The position numbers were made by a program, and so were the translations under genes. From contig NZ_CP112998.1 of NCBI RefSeq assembly GCF_026625565.1, forward strand, positions 6,608,501 to 6,672,500: a stretch of DNA of 64,000 nucleotides, read 5' to 3'. The stretch is from Dyadobacter pollutisoli. Its GTDB lineage: Bacteria > Bacteroidota > Bacteroidia > Cytophagales > Spirosomataceae. Positions 18,726 through 28,364 of the stretch are shown here, in pieces (the first letter of the stretch is position 1; each line of letters starts with the position of its first letter). Under the pieces are notes generated by a model. The model worked only from the letters and a program-made list of their open reading frames with translations. It ran no database searches and was not told where the DNA came from.

Positions 18726-21700
18726 TGGTTAGGAATTTCATCTTTTCTTGCTGGACGTACCGTTTTAGTGCCAGGCTCCTTAACATGTGGTGTTGGTACT
18801 CCACCATGCTGATTCCCCGTTATATCAACTCTCTTGGTTTCTTGAAATCCGCTAGGATTTTTCGGGTTCTCCTTATACGTTGCTGTATTCGTTGTTTTAC
18901 CTGTTTTAGAATCGGTTCTAAACCTGCTATGGTCCCCTAGCGCTTTTGGATCTGGTTTTAAGTGATTGCTGCCCCGTCCAGTATTTTCAGTAGAACTTGC
19001 ATTTACCCTCCCCTTATCATTCTTCAAATTATCAACCGCATTGATACTGATAGTAGCTCCTTGGGTCATCGCAGCTACGGCAACAGTTGCGCCAGCTAAT
19101 GTAATAGGCAACGCGGCACCACCACTTGCTGCTGTTCCAAAACCAGATGCGCCTGCAACAAGTGCACCACCAGCAATTTCCGCTGCTCCAACAACCATAG
19201 CTGCATAATGACCTGCCGTTCTGCCGCTATTGTAGGCACCTACATAACCTGGTGTCGCGGTAATAGGATTTCCACCATGAATGTCGTCATTTAATGCTGA
19301 TCCTATACCGGTTACAAAATCGCCGAGTCCTTTACAGCATTCCGGCCATCTTCCATCCGGATCAGAGAACCGTATCGGATTATTGAACGAGTAATGATAC
19401 GGAGAAAATCCATCTTGTCCCTCCGTATCCGGATCCACTGCCATAAACCGCCCTGTCGTCGGATCGTAGAATCTGGCCAGTAAATCAACATATCCGGTGC
19501 CAATTTGAGTTTCTCGATTTAAAAAATTGTAGCGATTAACGGCATTCCGTGCCGCTGGGGTCTGAATTGGGCTGTTTCTATCAATCTCCAATCCAAACGG
19601 ATAGTAATCCGTCCGCTGCAATAACTCCCCTTTCGCATTGAACACAACCCTGACATTGCCCAGATGATCTTTAAGGAAATATTCAAAACTTACCTTATTT
19701 CCCCTGAGAACAGCTTGCCCTTCTTGCAATGGAATACGATATAACTGATTAGTTGCGCCAACTTGCCGATATTCAAATCCACCCGCATACTTTACAGTCA
19801 TAGTATCGGTCACGTACTTGTGTTTCGAACCAGCAGCATCATAATCGTAGATGAAAGTCTTACCAGCCATCGTTACGGTTTTAGGAAAATTCAAATAGTT
19901 ATAGGTTAGTGTTGCACCGCGATTCCCGTCACTTGTCACATTGCCATTACCATCATATCCGTAACTACTTGCACCGCTTTTCACTCCCAGATTACTCCCT
20001 GAGGCATCGTTGACAGCTGACAGCCGATTGCCGATGTATGTGTAGGTCAGATTATCCAAGACGGCACCGCCACGGACAAGTGTTTTGATATTTCCATTCT
20101 TGTCATAAGTGAGCCCGTTTTCGATTTCGGCATAACCATTCAATCCGGTGGAACTTAATATTCTGTTCGCACCGTCATAGTTGAAATTTAATCCTTTTGT
20201 AAAAGCAATTTCATCTTTGTTTTGCCATTGCATTTGGGAAATGTTACCATTCGTATAACTTGCACCGTCGGCATAACTTAGGCCAAATCCAAAAAAGGGT
20301 AAAGGTGGATCGCCAACAGCCTTCTTGTAAACAGTTTTTCCGTCTGTAAGCCAGCCACGAATGTTGTGGGTGTAATCAGTCCTTCTCACATAGTTCACGC
20401 CATCCATGGAATGAAACCATTTGCTTTGCAATTGGCCAAGTGCGTTGTAGCGATAAGCGGAGGTGTTAACTTCAATTATATCATCGTCAAAGTCAACTGT
20501 CTCCACCGCATCCAGAACACGGTCAGCATGATCATGTTGAAAATATATTTCATACCCTGTATTGAAATTCCCGGGGAATAGGTGAACGGTAGTCTGAATG
20601 TCAATTATAGGGGCCAAATCATATTTGTACATTCTCCAAGTACGTTCAATTGTCCCCGCTCCCAAATCATAAAGCTCCCTGTCAGTTTGGATTGGCCGAT
20701 ATTCTCCATCATAATAAGTAACACTCGTCAGCCAGCCACCTGTCGCACCATTTCCGGGAAGCATTCGTACTCGGCCTCCCGTAACCTGCCCTTTCACATT
20801 AGCATTGTTTGAAGGGTAGTAAAGAGCATTATAAGCCAGGTTCGCCGCCTTCGAAAACCCATAATCATCATAAAAAGTAATAGTCAACAAATCAGCCTCA
20901 GTAGCATTCAATGGAGCCGTTTTATTCAAAGTATAGCCTGCTGTTGTACCATTACTCCGTTCCTCATGGTGCTCTGCAATGGCGGCGACGTTCGATGTCC
21001 AGGTCGTACGGGTAGCATTCGTGGCAATTTCACCCGTTACTATCGGGCGGTTTTGAGCGTCGTATTTGGTGAAGCTCCATACTCCTCGGGCAAACTGGTT
21101 GGCGTCACGCGATGCCACGAGCCGGTCGAACTGGTCATAGACGAGTTCGGTAATGCCGCCACCCGGGGTTCTTTTAATAACAACCCTTCCGAATTCGTCA
21201 TAATCGTAAGTAAAGGCGAAGTCGGTAAGCGAGGCCTGATCCTGGTATTGAGGTTGTAACACGGCACGCAGCAAACCAATGTCGTCATACACATAGTAAG
21301 TCGACAAGATTACCGCGGATGGCCCGACCCCCGGGACGGCGACAACCTGCCTGCAAACCATGCGACCCAGCAAATCGGTATATTCTGTAACCGTTTTTCC
21401 TTCTTCGTCCGTAGTTTGTACGTAAGTTATTGTTCCGGGCGCATAGCCTCCGGGTTGCGAGATCACATTGGTGGGGATGTCATAATCGTATCGTTTTAAT
21501 TCACCGCAACAATTGGTTTTGTACTTTACATTGGAGTTGGCACTTTTTCCTCCTGGTGCCCTTTGTCCAGTCACCCGGCTTAAAGGTGATTGTTCAAAAA
21601 AACTTTCCGTGTATGGTCTGGCCAGATCGGTCGCTTGTAAACCCGCAGAATTGGCAATGTACCAAGTCGCAGCACTGGGTACTCCATTGTTTTGGTAAGC

Positions 21701-22024
21701 GCCATTGCCCGAAGCTACATAAGGCAAATATTGCTTGGTCTGCCTTCCCGCCGCATCAAATTCAATGGGTTCCACAAAATCGCTGCCAGAAGGGCTTTGT
21801 CCGACGGTGACGTTTTGCTGTGGCCGACCGAGACCGTCCAGATATTGCACCTGTGTAACTACCTTGCTCACATCATTGGAATTGGCACCCGACTGTTTAT
21901 AAGTGCGTGAAATGATATAATTGCGGCTGTTGGTTTGCTGCGCGAGTACGATTCCCGGGAACAGGAAGAGCAGGAGAGTGATAATGTATTTGTGAAGATG
22001 GTTCATTTTTATGTTGTTGTTCAT
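18722..22024 (-). CDS. RHS polymorphic toxin with C-terminal Ntox24-like domain
   Basis: An 1100-residue exported protein. A signal peptide ends near VLAQQ (Met7 is an alternative start). The N-terminal region (SRNYIISRTYKQ... YLDGLGRPQQNV) is a DUF6443-like Bacteroidota RHS start. YD repeats occupy about 180-830. The RHS core ends with RFYDPTTGRFMAVDPD (about 848-863) and NPIRFSDPDGRWP. A glycine/alanine-rich hydrophobic stretch (about 905-980) follows, then a variable C-terminal domain from about 1010: DHSRFRTDSKTGK, KRVDITGNQHGGVPTPHV, RPARKDEIP. This resembles the polymorphic toxin type 24 family from memory; no search was possible. The overlapping downstream gene is the candidate immunity gene. 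Confidence 0.85.
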   Translation of the reverse strand: MNNNIKMNHLHKYIITLLLFLFPGIVLAQQTNSRNYIISRTYKQSGANSNDVSKVVTQVQYLDGLGRPQQNVTVGQSPSGSDFVEPIEFDAAGRQTKQYLPYVASGNGAYQNNGVPSAATWYIANSAGLQATDLARPYTESFFEQSPLSRVTGQRAPGGKSANSNVKYKTNCCGELKRYDYDIPTNVISQPGGYAPGTITYVQTTDEEGKTVTEYTDLLGRMVCRQVVAVPGVGPSAVILSTYYVYDDIGLLRAVLQPQYQDQASLTDFAFTYDYDEFGRVVIKRTPGGGITELVYDQFDRLVASRDANQFARGVWSFTKYDAQNRPIVTGEIATNATRTTWTSNVAAIAEHHEERSNGTTAGYTLNKTAPLNATEADLLTITFYDDYGFSKAANLAYNALYYPSNNANVKGQVTGGRVRMLPGNGATGGWLTSVTYYDGEYRPIQTDRELYDLGAGTIERTWRMYKYDLAPIIDIQTTVHLFPGNFNTGYEIYFQHDHADRVLDAVETVDFDDDIIEVNTSAYRYNALGQLQSKWFHSMDGVNYVRRTDYTHNIRGWLTDGKTVYKKAVGDPPLPFFGFGLSYADGASYTNGNISQMQWQNKDEIAFTKGLNFNYDGANRILSSTGLNGYAEIENGLTYDKNGNIKTLVRGGAVLDNLTYTYIGNRLSAVNDASGSNLGVKSGASSYGYDGNGNVTSDGNRGATLTYNYLNFPKTVTMAGKTFIYDYDAAGSKHKYVTDTMTVKYAGGFEYRQVGATNQLYRIPLQEGQAVLRGNKVSFEYFLKDHLGNVRVVFNAKGELLQRTDYYPFGLEIDRNSPIQTPAARNAVNRYNFLNRETQIGTGYVDLLARFYDPTTGRFMAVDPDTEGQDGFSPYHYSFNNPIRFSDPDGRWPECCKGLGDFVTGIGSALNDDIHGGNPITATPGYVGAYNSGRTAGHYAAMVVGAAEIAGGALVAGASGFGTAASGGAALPITLAGATVAVAAMTQGATISINAVDNLKNDKGRVNASSTENTGRGSNHLKPDPKALGDHSRFRTDSKTGKTTNTATYKENPKNPSGFQETKRVDITGNQHGGVPTPHVKEPGTKTVRPARKDEIPNQ

Positions 22025-22049
22025 GTATGGAAAAGGATGTTGGTGGAGC

Positions 22050-22135
22050 AGTCGGCAGTCGGCTATCGGCTTTCGGCCATTGACCGCTAACCATTGTTTT
22101 TGCCGATGGCCGAAAGCTGATCGCCGAAAGCCGCC
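22050..22135. repeat. GC-rich inverted and direct repeats between RHS genes
   Basis: The 14-base arms cggctttcggccat (22067-22080) and atggccgaaagctg (22106-22119) pair at 13 of 14 positions. Further related copies (gcagtcggcagtcgg, gatcgccgaaagccg) flank them. It resembles a REP-like palindromic intergenic repeat or a terminator for the upstream gene 22136-25774. Confidence 0.55.
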
Positions 22136-25100
22136 CTACTGTTTCACAATTCGGTGAGTGGCGATACTTCCATCGGTGTAGGTAATTTGGATGATGTACA
22201 ATCCAGCGGTCAGCTTGCTGGTATTGATTTCCCTGGCTGCGGTCTCTTCCTTGACCAGGTTGCCATCGGTATCGAAAATTCGGATGTTGCTGATTTTGCT
22301 TAAATCTTCTATCCGCAGGTTCAATGTATTTTCAACGGTAACCGGATTAGGATAGAGTGCGACTTTTTCGTCCTCGTCAAAAATTACACTCTGAATGCGA
22401 CTGTAAGCAAAAGTGCTGTCTGCATCCACCATTTTTAACCTGTACAGGTTCTCGCCGCCCATTGGATTGACATCAATAAACGAATAGGATTTTAGCGAAT
22501 CACTTTCTCCCATTGCCTGCTCAGAACCTATTTTCATCCATTGTTTTCCGTCCGGGCTGCGTTCAATATCAAATCGCTCACTGTTAGTTTCGTTAGTAGT
22601 CGACCATTTCAACAATGCAGAGTCTTCTAGTTTTGTCGCAATGAATTCCAGTAGCGTCACAGGCAATGCTGATTCAGCCAACAGCACCAGTGTGCTGGCC
22701 GCGATACTGCCAGTGGGCGCCAGGGCGGCACATTCTATTACTTGTCCGGCATAGTTGTAGCAATAAGAAGAGCGCACTGCTCCGGCTGCATTGGCGGTAC
22801 GGGTGCTTTTGAGGCGATTGAAATCGTCGTATTCATAGAAAATGACTTTTGAATTCACATCTGACTCTGTCTCAACCCCCACCAGGGGCTTGTAAGTATA
22901 GGCGGAAGAATGCGGCAGCGAGGTTCCTTCAAAATCAGTGCGCTTTTTCAACAGATCTGTTTTGCCAATATCCGCTACGCCGAAGTATTCCAACTTGGTC
23001 GTCGACCCGTTCCGCTCTTTATAGGTGAGTAAATTTCCTCTTGCGTCATAAGTAAGAAATTCAATGCTGGTCGTCATCGCTATCGGTAAGTTCGTGCCAA
23101 CACCGTTCTCGACTTTTTTGGGAAGATAAAATCCATTGAACAAGCCAAAAGTGACATTTTGAAGTTTCAATGCAATCGGCGTCATTTCAGTACCAGTATA
23201 ATTGAAAACTGTAAGCGGCGTACCGATCTGGTTTTTTGCCGTCATTGCAACGCTGACTGCATCATTGGAATTGGGAGGATAGACATACCAGGTTTTTAGC
23301 TCTTTGCCTTCACTATCCGTTTGTCCCTGAATATGAATTTGCCCGGTTGGCCAATAGCTGTAATTTTTAATGACCGGCGCGGAAAATTGTGCAGGACTGT
23401 CCTGATCATACGTTGTCGTGATTTCCTGCGAAGGCAGGAATTTCCTTACGTCGATCAGATATGCTGTTCCTTCATACACCCTGTGGTCTCCGTCACACAA
23501 ATACTTTAACAAAGTTTTCTCCGCACGGGCCGAATAATCCGTCAGGTTGCCGACCAGAGCATATTGATAGGCAGTCTTCGCAACCCTGTCGGCGTTTTGA
23601 AGATAATGCTCTTCCGAAATCATTTTCCCTCGCTGAAAAGCCGCACTTATATAAGGCTGATAGGCCGTGCTGCTCACCTGTAACGTGCCCGACGGTGCAG
23701 TGTCCAAATACCCATTGTCGAAATTGGTGAATTTGTAAACTGTCCAGCCGCCTGTGTAACTGCTTTCCACAACTTCTGAATAGCCAATATGCGACCCGTA
23801 GCTATTTTCCGAACCTGGCAATACGGATTGAGTAGAGAAAATATTTTCAGTATAAGTGAAATTGTCGCCCGGTTTCGGTTGATAGCCAGCCCAATAATAT
23901 TGCGCTTTACCACCAAGCACCCCGCTTGAAAGCAGAGGAGCGTTGGGTGAAGCAGGATTAAAACCTGAGACATAAGAGTAGCTCTTAATTACATCTGATC
24001 CGGCGATATTAGGGTCGTAACTTTTAATTTGTTTGATACGGAGACCACCGGCTAGTTTATCCGTAACATAGGTATCCAGCTCCGTCCATCGCTTTTCCTT
24101 TACTTCTTTTGAATAGGTATGTGGCTCAAAAGTAAATTCGGCAAAACCACCGGTGGGATACTTAATTTTCGTCAAAGTGCTCAATTTAACGTACTTACTA
24201 TCCGCGTCTGGCGAACGAAAGGTCGCGCCATAAGAAGTGAAAAAGTTTGGAATGTTGAAATCGACAGCTGCTATCAGTTTCCCATTGTTATAGCCCCAAT
24301 GGTCGGCATGCGTCCTGGCATAGGGTGGCAGGGTAATGCCGGCCGAAGTGAAATAAGTGAATTCGTAGGCAGGTAGCACTTTGGCGCCGGATTTCTCCTG
24401 CACTTTCTGCAACATAAGCCGCTCGGTAGCTAGATTGTTGTAGGTAAATTCGAATTCCTTCAAGGTTGTTCCACTCGGGTTCTGAATCTGGATTTTGTCA
24501 AGCTTACGCCATTGTAAAGCGGCTAGCAGATCCGCAAGCGGCGGATTTGTCTCCACGCAGGCTCCGGATTTGACAGGATAAAAGCAAGGGTATAAATACG
24601 TTAGAATATCCAGCGTGCGGCTGTTTCCGGCTCCTGGTCCTGAGGCTTTGTTCCAATTCACATAAGCATCGAAGATAGCCTGGTCATACCGGAGCTCTGT
24701 ACTTTGGGACGACGTAAACTTGACCTTATAGTTGTCGCTTGCAATCTCTTTCAGGTAAATGGGAGAAATAAGTTTGCCGTTGATGGGACCATTGACGGGG
24801 AAGAGAGAAGGATTGGATTCACATTCGGCATCCAGACTTCCGCCACCGTCCACACTATATTGTCCCTGATAGAGCGCAAAGTACATTTGGGCAACCATTG
24901 CACCCCTTTCGTAAGTAAAGTTAGTAACCTGACCAGTAGCTTTTGTGATCGACTTTAAATACCAGGCATTACAGTTCCATGTTTCGGAGCCCTGTGCGAA
25001 AAAGTCCATACCATACTCCATATACGCATTAGTGCCGCCAAATTCATACTTTGTTCCCCACTCGTCAGTGATGAAAAATCCTTTGGCGTGTGCCCGGTAG

Positions 25101-25774
25101 TTGGCCTGATTCTTCCATACACTAAAAACCTCTACGTGGGTATTTGTAGGAGGTGTGAATGGCGGGTAGGTGTCCATTGCGAGAGAGCTCAATTCCACCT
25201 TTACCGGCCGGTTACACAAGACTTTAAATTTGCCATCGTGCCCCCAATAAAACTTTCCGGAAATTCCCGGCAGGTTAAAGGAATATTCATCGGGTTCCAT
25301 ATCCCTTCCCAAAGCGCTGTTATCCGCAATGGATTTGATGCCAGCCTGCGTATTCCAGTTGTTATCATTGACCAGGTTTGCAGTGAAAAGATAGCCCAGT
25401 TTACCACGGCTGTCTTCATAAGGGCAGTCGTCAGGACCGTCTTTAATGGTCCGTACAACCGCATAGTTTGTTGAGAGATTAAAATTTAATCCAACCCAAC
25501 CCGGATGTGCGTCCGGGCGTACACCCGAAGCATCATAATGCAAGGATATTGGTATTTCCAACCCTTGTTCGGATAAAGTATGCAGGTTCACCCCAATGTC
25601 TGGTTTTCCGGTAAAGTGGGAAATCGGGATATTGCCGTAGATGCCTAAGCTGGCGGTTGTGGGGCTTTGGATTGTTTTAGGCGGCTCGGGAATCTGAGAA
25701 TGGGCCGAAAGTGAAAAAAGTAATCCGTGTGCCAGAAAATAGATCCATTTTCCGGGTTTGTGAAGAAAAATCAT
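22136..25774 (-). CDS. RHS-like secreted protein with T9SS sorting domain
   Basis: A 1212-residue protein. The signal peptide ends near LSAHSQ. The N-terminal portion (ASLGIYGNIPISHFTGKPDIGV, WVGLNFNLSTNYAVVR) is the form seen at the start of Bacteroidota RHS-type proteins. YD-type repeats appear late (TYDARGNLLTYKERNGSTTKLEYF, FYEYDDFNRLKSTRT). No RHS core or toxin domain follows. Instead there is an FN3-like module (LPVTLLEFIATK... GENLYRLKMVDADSTFAYSR) and a T9SS signal (LYPNPVTVENTLNL... GLYIIQITYTDGSIATHRIVKQ). It sits 111 bp upstream of the RHS toxin on the same strand and may be a delivery or surface partner; this is inference. Confidence 0.85.
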   Translation of the reverse strand: MIFLHKPGKWIYFLAHGLLFSLSAHSQIPEPPKTIQSPTTASLGIYGNIPISHFTGKPDIGVNLHTLSEQGLEIPISLHYDASGVRPDAHPGWVGLNFNLSTNYAVVRTIKDGPDDCPYEDSRGKLGYLFTANLVNDNNWNTQAGIKSIADNSALGRDMEPDEYSFNLPGISGKFYWGHDGKFKVLCNRPVKVELSSLAMDTYPPFTPPTNTHVEVFSVWKNQANYRAHAKGFFITDEWGTKYEFGGTNAYMEYGMDFFAQGSETWNCNAWYLKSITKATGQVTNFTYERGAMVAQMYFALYQGQYSVDGGGSLDAECESNPSLFPVNGPINGKLISPIYLKEIASDNYKVKFTSSQSTELRYDQAIFDAYVNWNKASGPGAGNSRTLDILTYLYPCFYPVKSGACVETNPPLADLLAALQWRKLDKIQIQNPSGTTLKEFEFTYNNLATERLMLQKVQEKSGAKVLPAYEFTYFTSAGITLPPYARTHADHWGYNNGKLIAAVDFNIPNFFTSYGATFRSPDADSKYVKLSTLTKIKYPTGGFAEFTFEPHTYSKEVKEKRWTELDTYVTDKLAGGLRIKQIKSYDPNIAGSDVIKSYSYVSGFNPASPNAPLLSSGVLGGKAQYYWAGYQPKPGDNFTYTENIFSTQSVLPGSENSYGSHIGYSEVVESSYTGGWTVYKFTNFDNGYLDTAPSGTLQVSSTAYQPYISAAFQRGKMISEEHYLQNADRVAKTAYQYALVGNLTDYSARAEKTLLKYLCDGDHRVYEGTAYLIDVRKFLPSQEITTTYDQDSPAQFSAPVIKNYSYWPTGQIHIQGQTDSEGKELKTWYVYPPNSNDAVSVAMTAKNQIGTPLTVFNYTGTEMTPIALKLQNVTFGLFNGFYLPKKVENGVGTNLPIAMTTSIEFLTYDARGNLLTYKERNGSTTKLEYFGVADIGKTDLLKKRTDFEGTSLPHSSAYTYKPLVGVETESDVNSKVIFYEYDDFNRLKSTRTANAAGAVRSSYCYNYAGQVIECAALAPTGSIAASTLVLLAESALPVTLLEFIATKLEDSALLKWSTTNETNSERFDIERSPDGKQWMKIGSEQAMGESDSLKSYSFIDVNPMGGENLYRLKMVDADSTFAYSRIQSVIFDEDEKVALYPNPVTVENTLNLRIEDLSKISNIRIFDTDGNLVKEETAAREINTSKLTAGLYIIQITYTDGSIATHRIVKQ

Positions 25775-25865
25775 GCGAGAAAGGTGTCTAAAAAGATGAA
25801 TAAATATTTCTATTATTCATTTAGACGTAGCTTCTCAAAAGGGTAACAAATATTTCTAAACGCAA

Positions 25866-25907
25866 AAAAGCATTCATTCCGATTCAGTACCGGGAATCAA
25901 TGCTTTT
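25866..25907 (-). terminator. Terminator downstream of the flotillin gene
   Basis: A 15-base stem with one mismatch (aaaagcattcattcc with ggaatcaatgctttt) and an 11- to 12-base loop, followed on the minus strand by six Ts. It lies about 30 bp after the flotillin stop. Confidence 0.75.
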
Positions 25908-25934
25908 GAAAATTTACTCTGATCCTTAGCCTGC

Positions 25935-27452
25935 TTACTCAGCTTTTCCGGAACCTTTTGGAGGTACATTTCCCGGTAATTCCGGGTTTGTTCCTTTCAA
26001 GTAATCGGGAAGGTTAAGTCCCGCCATGTTGAAAAGATCATTGAGCGGAGGAACGGTTTTCATCATGCCGGATACAAAATTGGCGGTAGAAGAACTGTCC
26101 CCGCTACCATTTCCTGAATCCCAAACTGTGATTTTATCGATTTTGATATTTTTCACAGCTTCTACCTGTGTCTTCACCAATTCAGGCAATTTCTCCAATA
26201 GTAGTAATTGGAAAGCCTTCGACGGGTCGCCGCCCGCTGCCTTTACTACTTCTCTGTAACCTTCGGCCTGCTTGGTCAGAATTTCATACAAACCACGGGC
26301 CTCAGCATCCATCTTGGCGAATATAGCATCTGCCTCGCCCTTAGCATTTTCTCGTATTCTTTCTGCTTCGGCCTGTGCGTCAATAATTGCTTTTTGTTTG
26401 GCAATTTCCGCCGGGACCACCACATTGGCGATCTGAGTGGAGCGTTCCCTTTCCGATCGGGCCAATTCCGCTTTTTGTTCCGCAAGATATGCTTCTTCCA
26501 AAGCTTTTGCTTGCTGTACCTTTTCTGCTGAGATGGCTATTCGCAGCGATTCAGCTTCTTTTTCACGGCGTAAGGCCTCAGAATTCGCAATATCAATCTT
26601 CGCGGCATTCTCCCCCTGAACAGCTATTGCGTTTGCCTCCGAAGTTTTCACCCGGGTATCTCTGGTTGCCTCCGCCCTTCCGATCGCCTCGTCCTTAGCC
26701 GCCGACGCAATACTAATTTCCCTGTCCTTATTCGTAATGGCAATTTTCACATCACGGTCGCGATGCGTTTCTGCAATTTGTACGTCACGCTCACGGTCTG
26801 CCATGGCTTTACCTGTTTCTCCGATTTTTTCCTGTTCCGCCACACTGATCTTGGCTTCATTGATTGCTTTCGCTGCGGCTTCCTTACCTAATGCCTCAAT
26901 GTACCCAGATTCGTCCCTGATATCGGTAACATTCACATTGATAAGCCTTAACCCGATCTTCTTTAACTCATTATCAACGTTTTTAGAAATATTATCCAGA
27001 AACTTATCCCGGTCGGAATTGATCTCCTCGATCGTCATTGTAGCAATAACCAATCGAAGCTGTCCGAAAAGAATATCCTTCGAAAGCTCCTGTATTTGGT
27101 CAGGAGTAAGCCCAAGCAAACGTTCAGCGGCATTGTTCATGCTGTCCGTTTCAGTCGAGATCGCGATCGTAAAACGACACGGAACATCCACACGGATATT
27201 CTGACGGCTGAGGGCATTCGTCAGGTTTGCTTCTATTGAAATTGGTTTTAGGTCCAGAAACGCGTAGTCCTGGATCACCGGCCAGATAAATTCGCCGCCG
27301 CCATGGATACATTTCGCAGAAGTACCTCCCGTACGCCCATATACGACCAGGATTTTATCGGACGGACACCTTTTATATCTTGAAATAAGCGCCGCAACTG
27401 AAACAAAAATAACGATGACTGCTACGAACAATACGATTAGAGAGCCTGACAT
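25935..27452 (-). CDS. Flotillin family protein
   Basis: A 505-residue SPFH-domain membrane scaffold protein. Residues 5-24 form the N-terminal membrane hairpin. The SPFH/PHB domain spans about 30-190 (VRVDVPCRFTIAIS, ERLLGLTPDQIQELSKDILFGQLR). A long coiled coil with EA-rich repeats runs to about 400. The C-terminal region (QLLLLEKLPELVKTQVEAVKNIKIDKITVWDSG) is typical of YuaG/FloT-type bacterial flotillins. A glycine/proline-rich tail ends the protein. The NfeD-like gene 93 bp upstream is the usual partner (YuaF-YuaG arrangement), which supports membrane microdomain organisation. Confidence 0.92.
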   Translation of the reverse strand: MSGSLIVLFVAVIVIFVSVAALISRYKRCPSDKILVVYGRTGGTSAKCIHGGGEFIWPVIQDYAFLDLKPISIEANLTNALSRQNIRVDVPCRFTIAISTETDSMNNAAERLLGLTPDQIQELSKDILFGQLRLVIATMTIEEINSDRDKFLDNISKNVDNELKKIGLRLINVNVTDIRDESGYIEALGKEAAAKAINEAKISVAEQEKIGETGKAMADRERDVQIAETHRDRDVKIAITNKDREISIASAAKDEAIGRAEATRDTRVKTSEANAIAVQGENAAKIDIANSEALRREKEAESLRIAISAEKVQQAKALEEAYLAEQKAELARSERERSTQIANVVVPAEIAKQKAIIDAQAEAERIRENAKGEADAIFAKMDAEARGLYEILTKQAEGYREVVKAAGGDPSKAFQLLLLEKLPELVKTQVEAVKNIKIDKITVWDSGNGSGDSSSTANFVSGMMKTVPPLNDLFNMAGLNLPDYLKGTNPELPGNVPPKGSGKAE

Positions 27453-27545
27453 GAAAGACGAAAATTAATTGATGAATAATGTGAGAATATAATTTTGAAG
27501 TAAGCGAAAGTTGACTAAGTGAGAAAGAAACTAATTTTAATCAAG

Positions 27546-28112
27546 TTATAATCTTTGTACGACAACCAGATTGTCACTTTCCACTTTACAGACCCGGATC
27601 AATGTTCCGGGTATAATTCTATCTTCTTCGGTAACTGCGTCCAATTCGCGGAAAGAGCCTTTTACACTCACCTGTACCTTGCCCTTTCCCTGTTTTTGCC
27701 CCGGAATGGTGAGGTAAACTTCTCCTGTTTTTTGTAAGGCGCTATTAATGTTAAAAGTATTATTCTCTGCAAGCTTTTGTATTTGCCCCATGGTGATGAA
27801 AAATAAAAAGACAAACCCTGCACCTACACCCACAGCCAGGGCGATCAGGATTCCTTTGTTACTAATGGTTTGGAAGAAAGCTACGCCGGTCCAGCCGAAG
27901 CCAAGGAGGAAATTGATCAGGTTACGAAAAGTGAATAACTGAAAAGGCGCGTCCCCTATATCCAGATCTCCGTCAAAATCGGCATCCAGCCCATCTGACG
28001 AATCCATTCCGGCAAAAGTCATGACGGCCAGGATTACAAATATGAGGCTTACCGAGAGGGCAATGTACCAGAATATACGATGTAGGGATTCCAAATCACC
28101 AAACAGGTCCAT
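27546..28112 (-). CDS. NfeD-like membrane protein
   Basis: A 188-residue protein starting at Met (28112), just before MDLFGDLESLHRIFWYIAL. An earlier start at 28184 would add residues without features. Transmembrane segments lie near residues 13-35, 68-85 and 90-110. The C-terminal part (about 125-188: GEVYLTIPGQKQGKGKVQVSVKG... GTLIRVCKVESDNLVVVQRL) is the OB-fold NfeD domain. There is no ClpP-type protease domain, so it is the short form that pairs with flotillins. It precedes the flotillin gene on the same strand. Confidence 0.88.
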   Translation of the reverse strand: MDLFGDLESLHRIFWYIALSVSLIFVILAVMTFAGMDSSDGLDADFDGDLDIGDAPFQLFTFRNLINFLLGFGWTGVAFFQTISNKGILIALAVGVGAGFVFLFFITMGQIQKLAENNTFNINSALQKTGEVYLTIPGQKQGKGKVQVSVKGSFRELDAVTEEDRIIPGTLIRVCKVESDNLVVVQRL

Positions 28113-28267
28113 AAAACTTGCAACGATTAGTGAGAAGCTGATATCAATTTTTAAATATAATTCATTAGACGGACCTTTTCTCAATAAGTAACGGTTCTTG
28201 CCAAAATGTAAACAAAGAATTTAGTTGTTGGACATATCGCATTGGGTTGGTAAGGAGGCCTAAACAA

Positions 28268-28294
28268 AAAATGCCGATCTCAGACCGGTATTTT
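28268..28294 (-). terminator. Terminator of the DUF488 locus
   Basis: A 9-bp stem (aaaatgccg with cggtatttt, one G-T pair) followed by a run of Ts on the minus strand. It lies about 70 bp past the end of the frameshifted gene at 28365. Confidence 0.55.
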
Positions 28295-28364
28295 CAATGT
28301 TAAAACTCTACGCTTTTCGACGTTGGTCGATATAATCGGGTCAGACGTGGAGGTTTTCGTGAGA

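Noticed and set aside
28303..28322. Remnant of the asnS 3' end after the DUF488 locus
   Set aside because: About 18 bases resemble the asnS end at 30658, but the similarity stops at once on both sides, so chance cannot be excluded.
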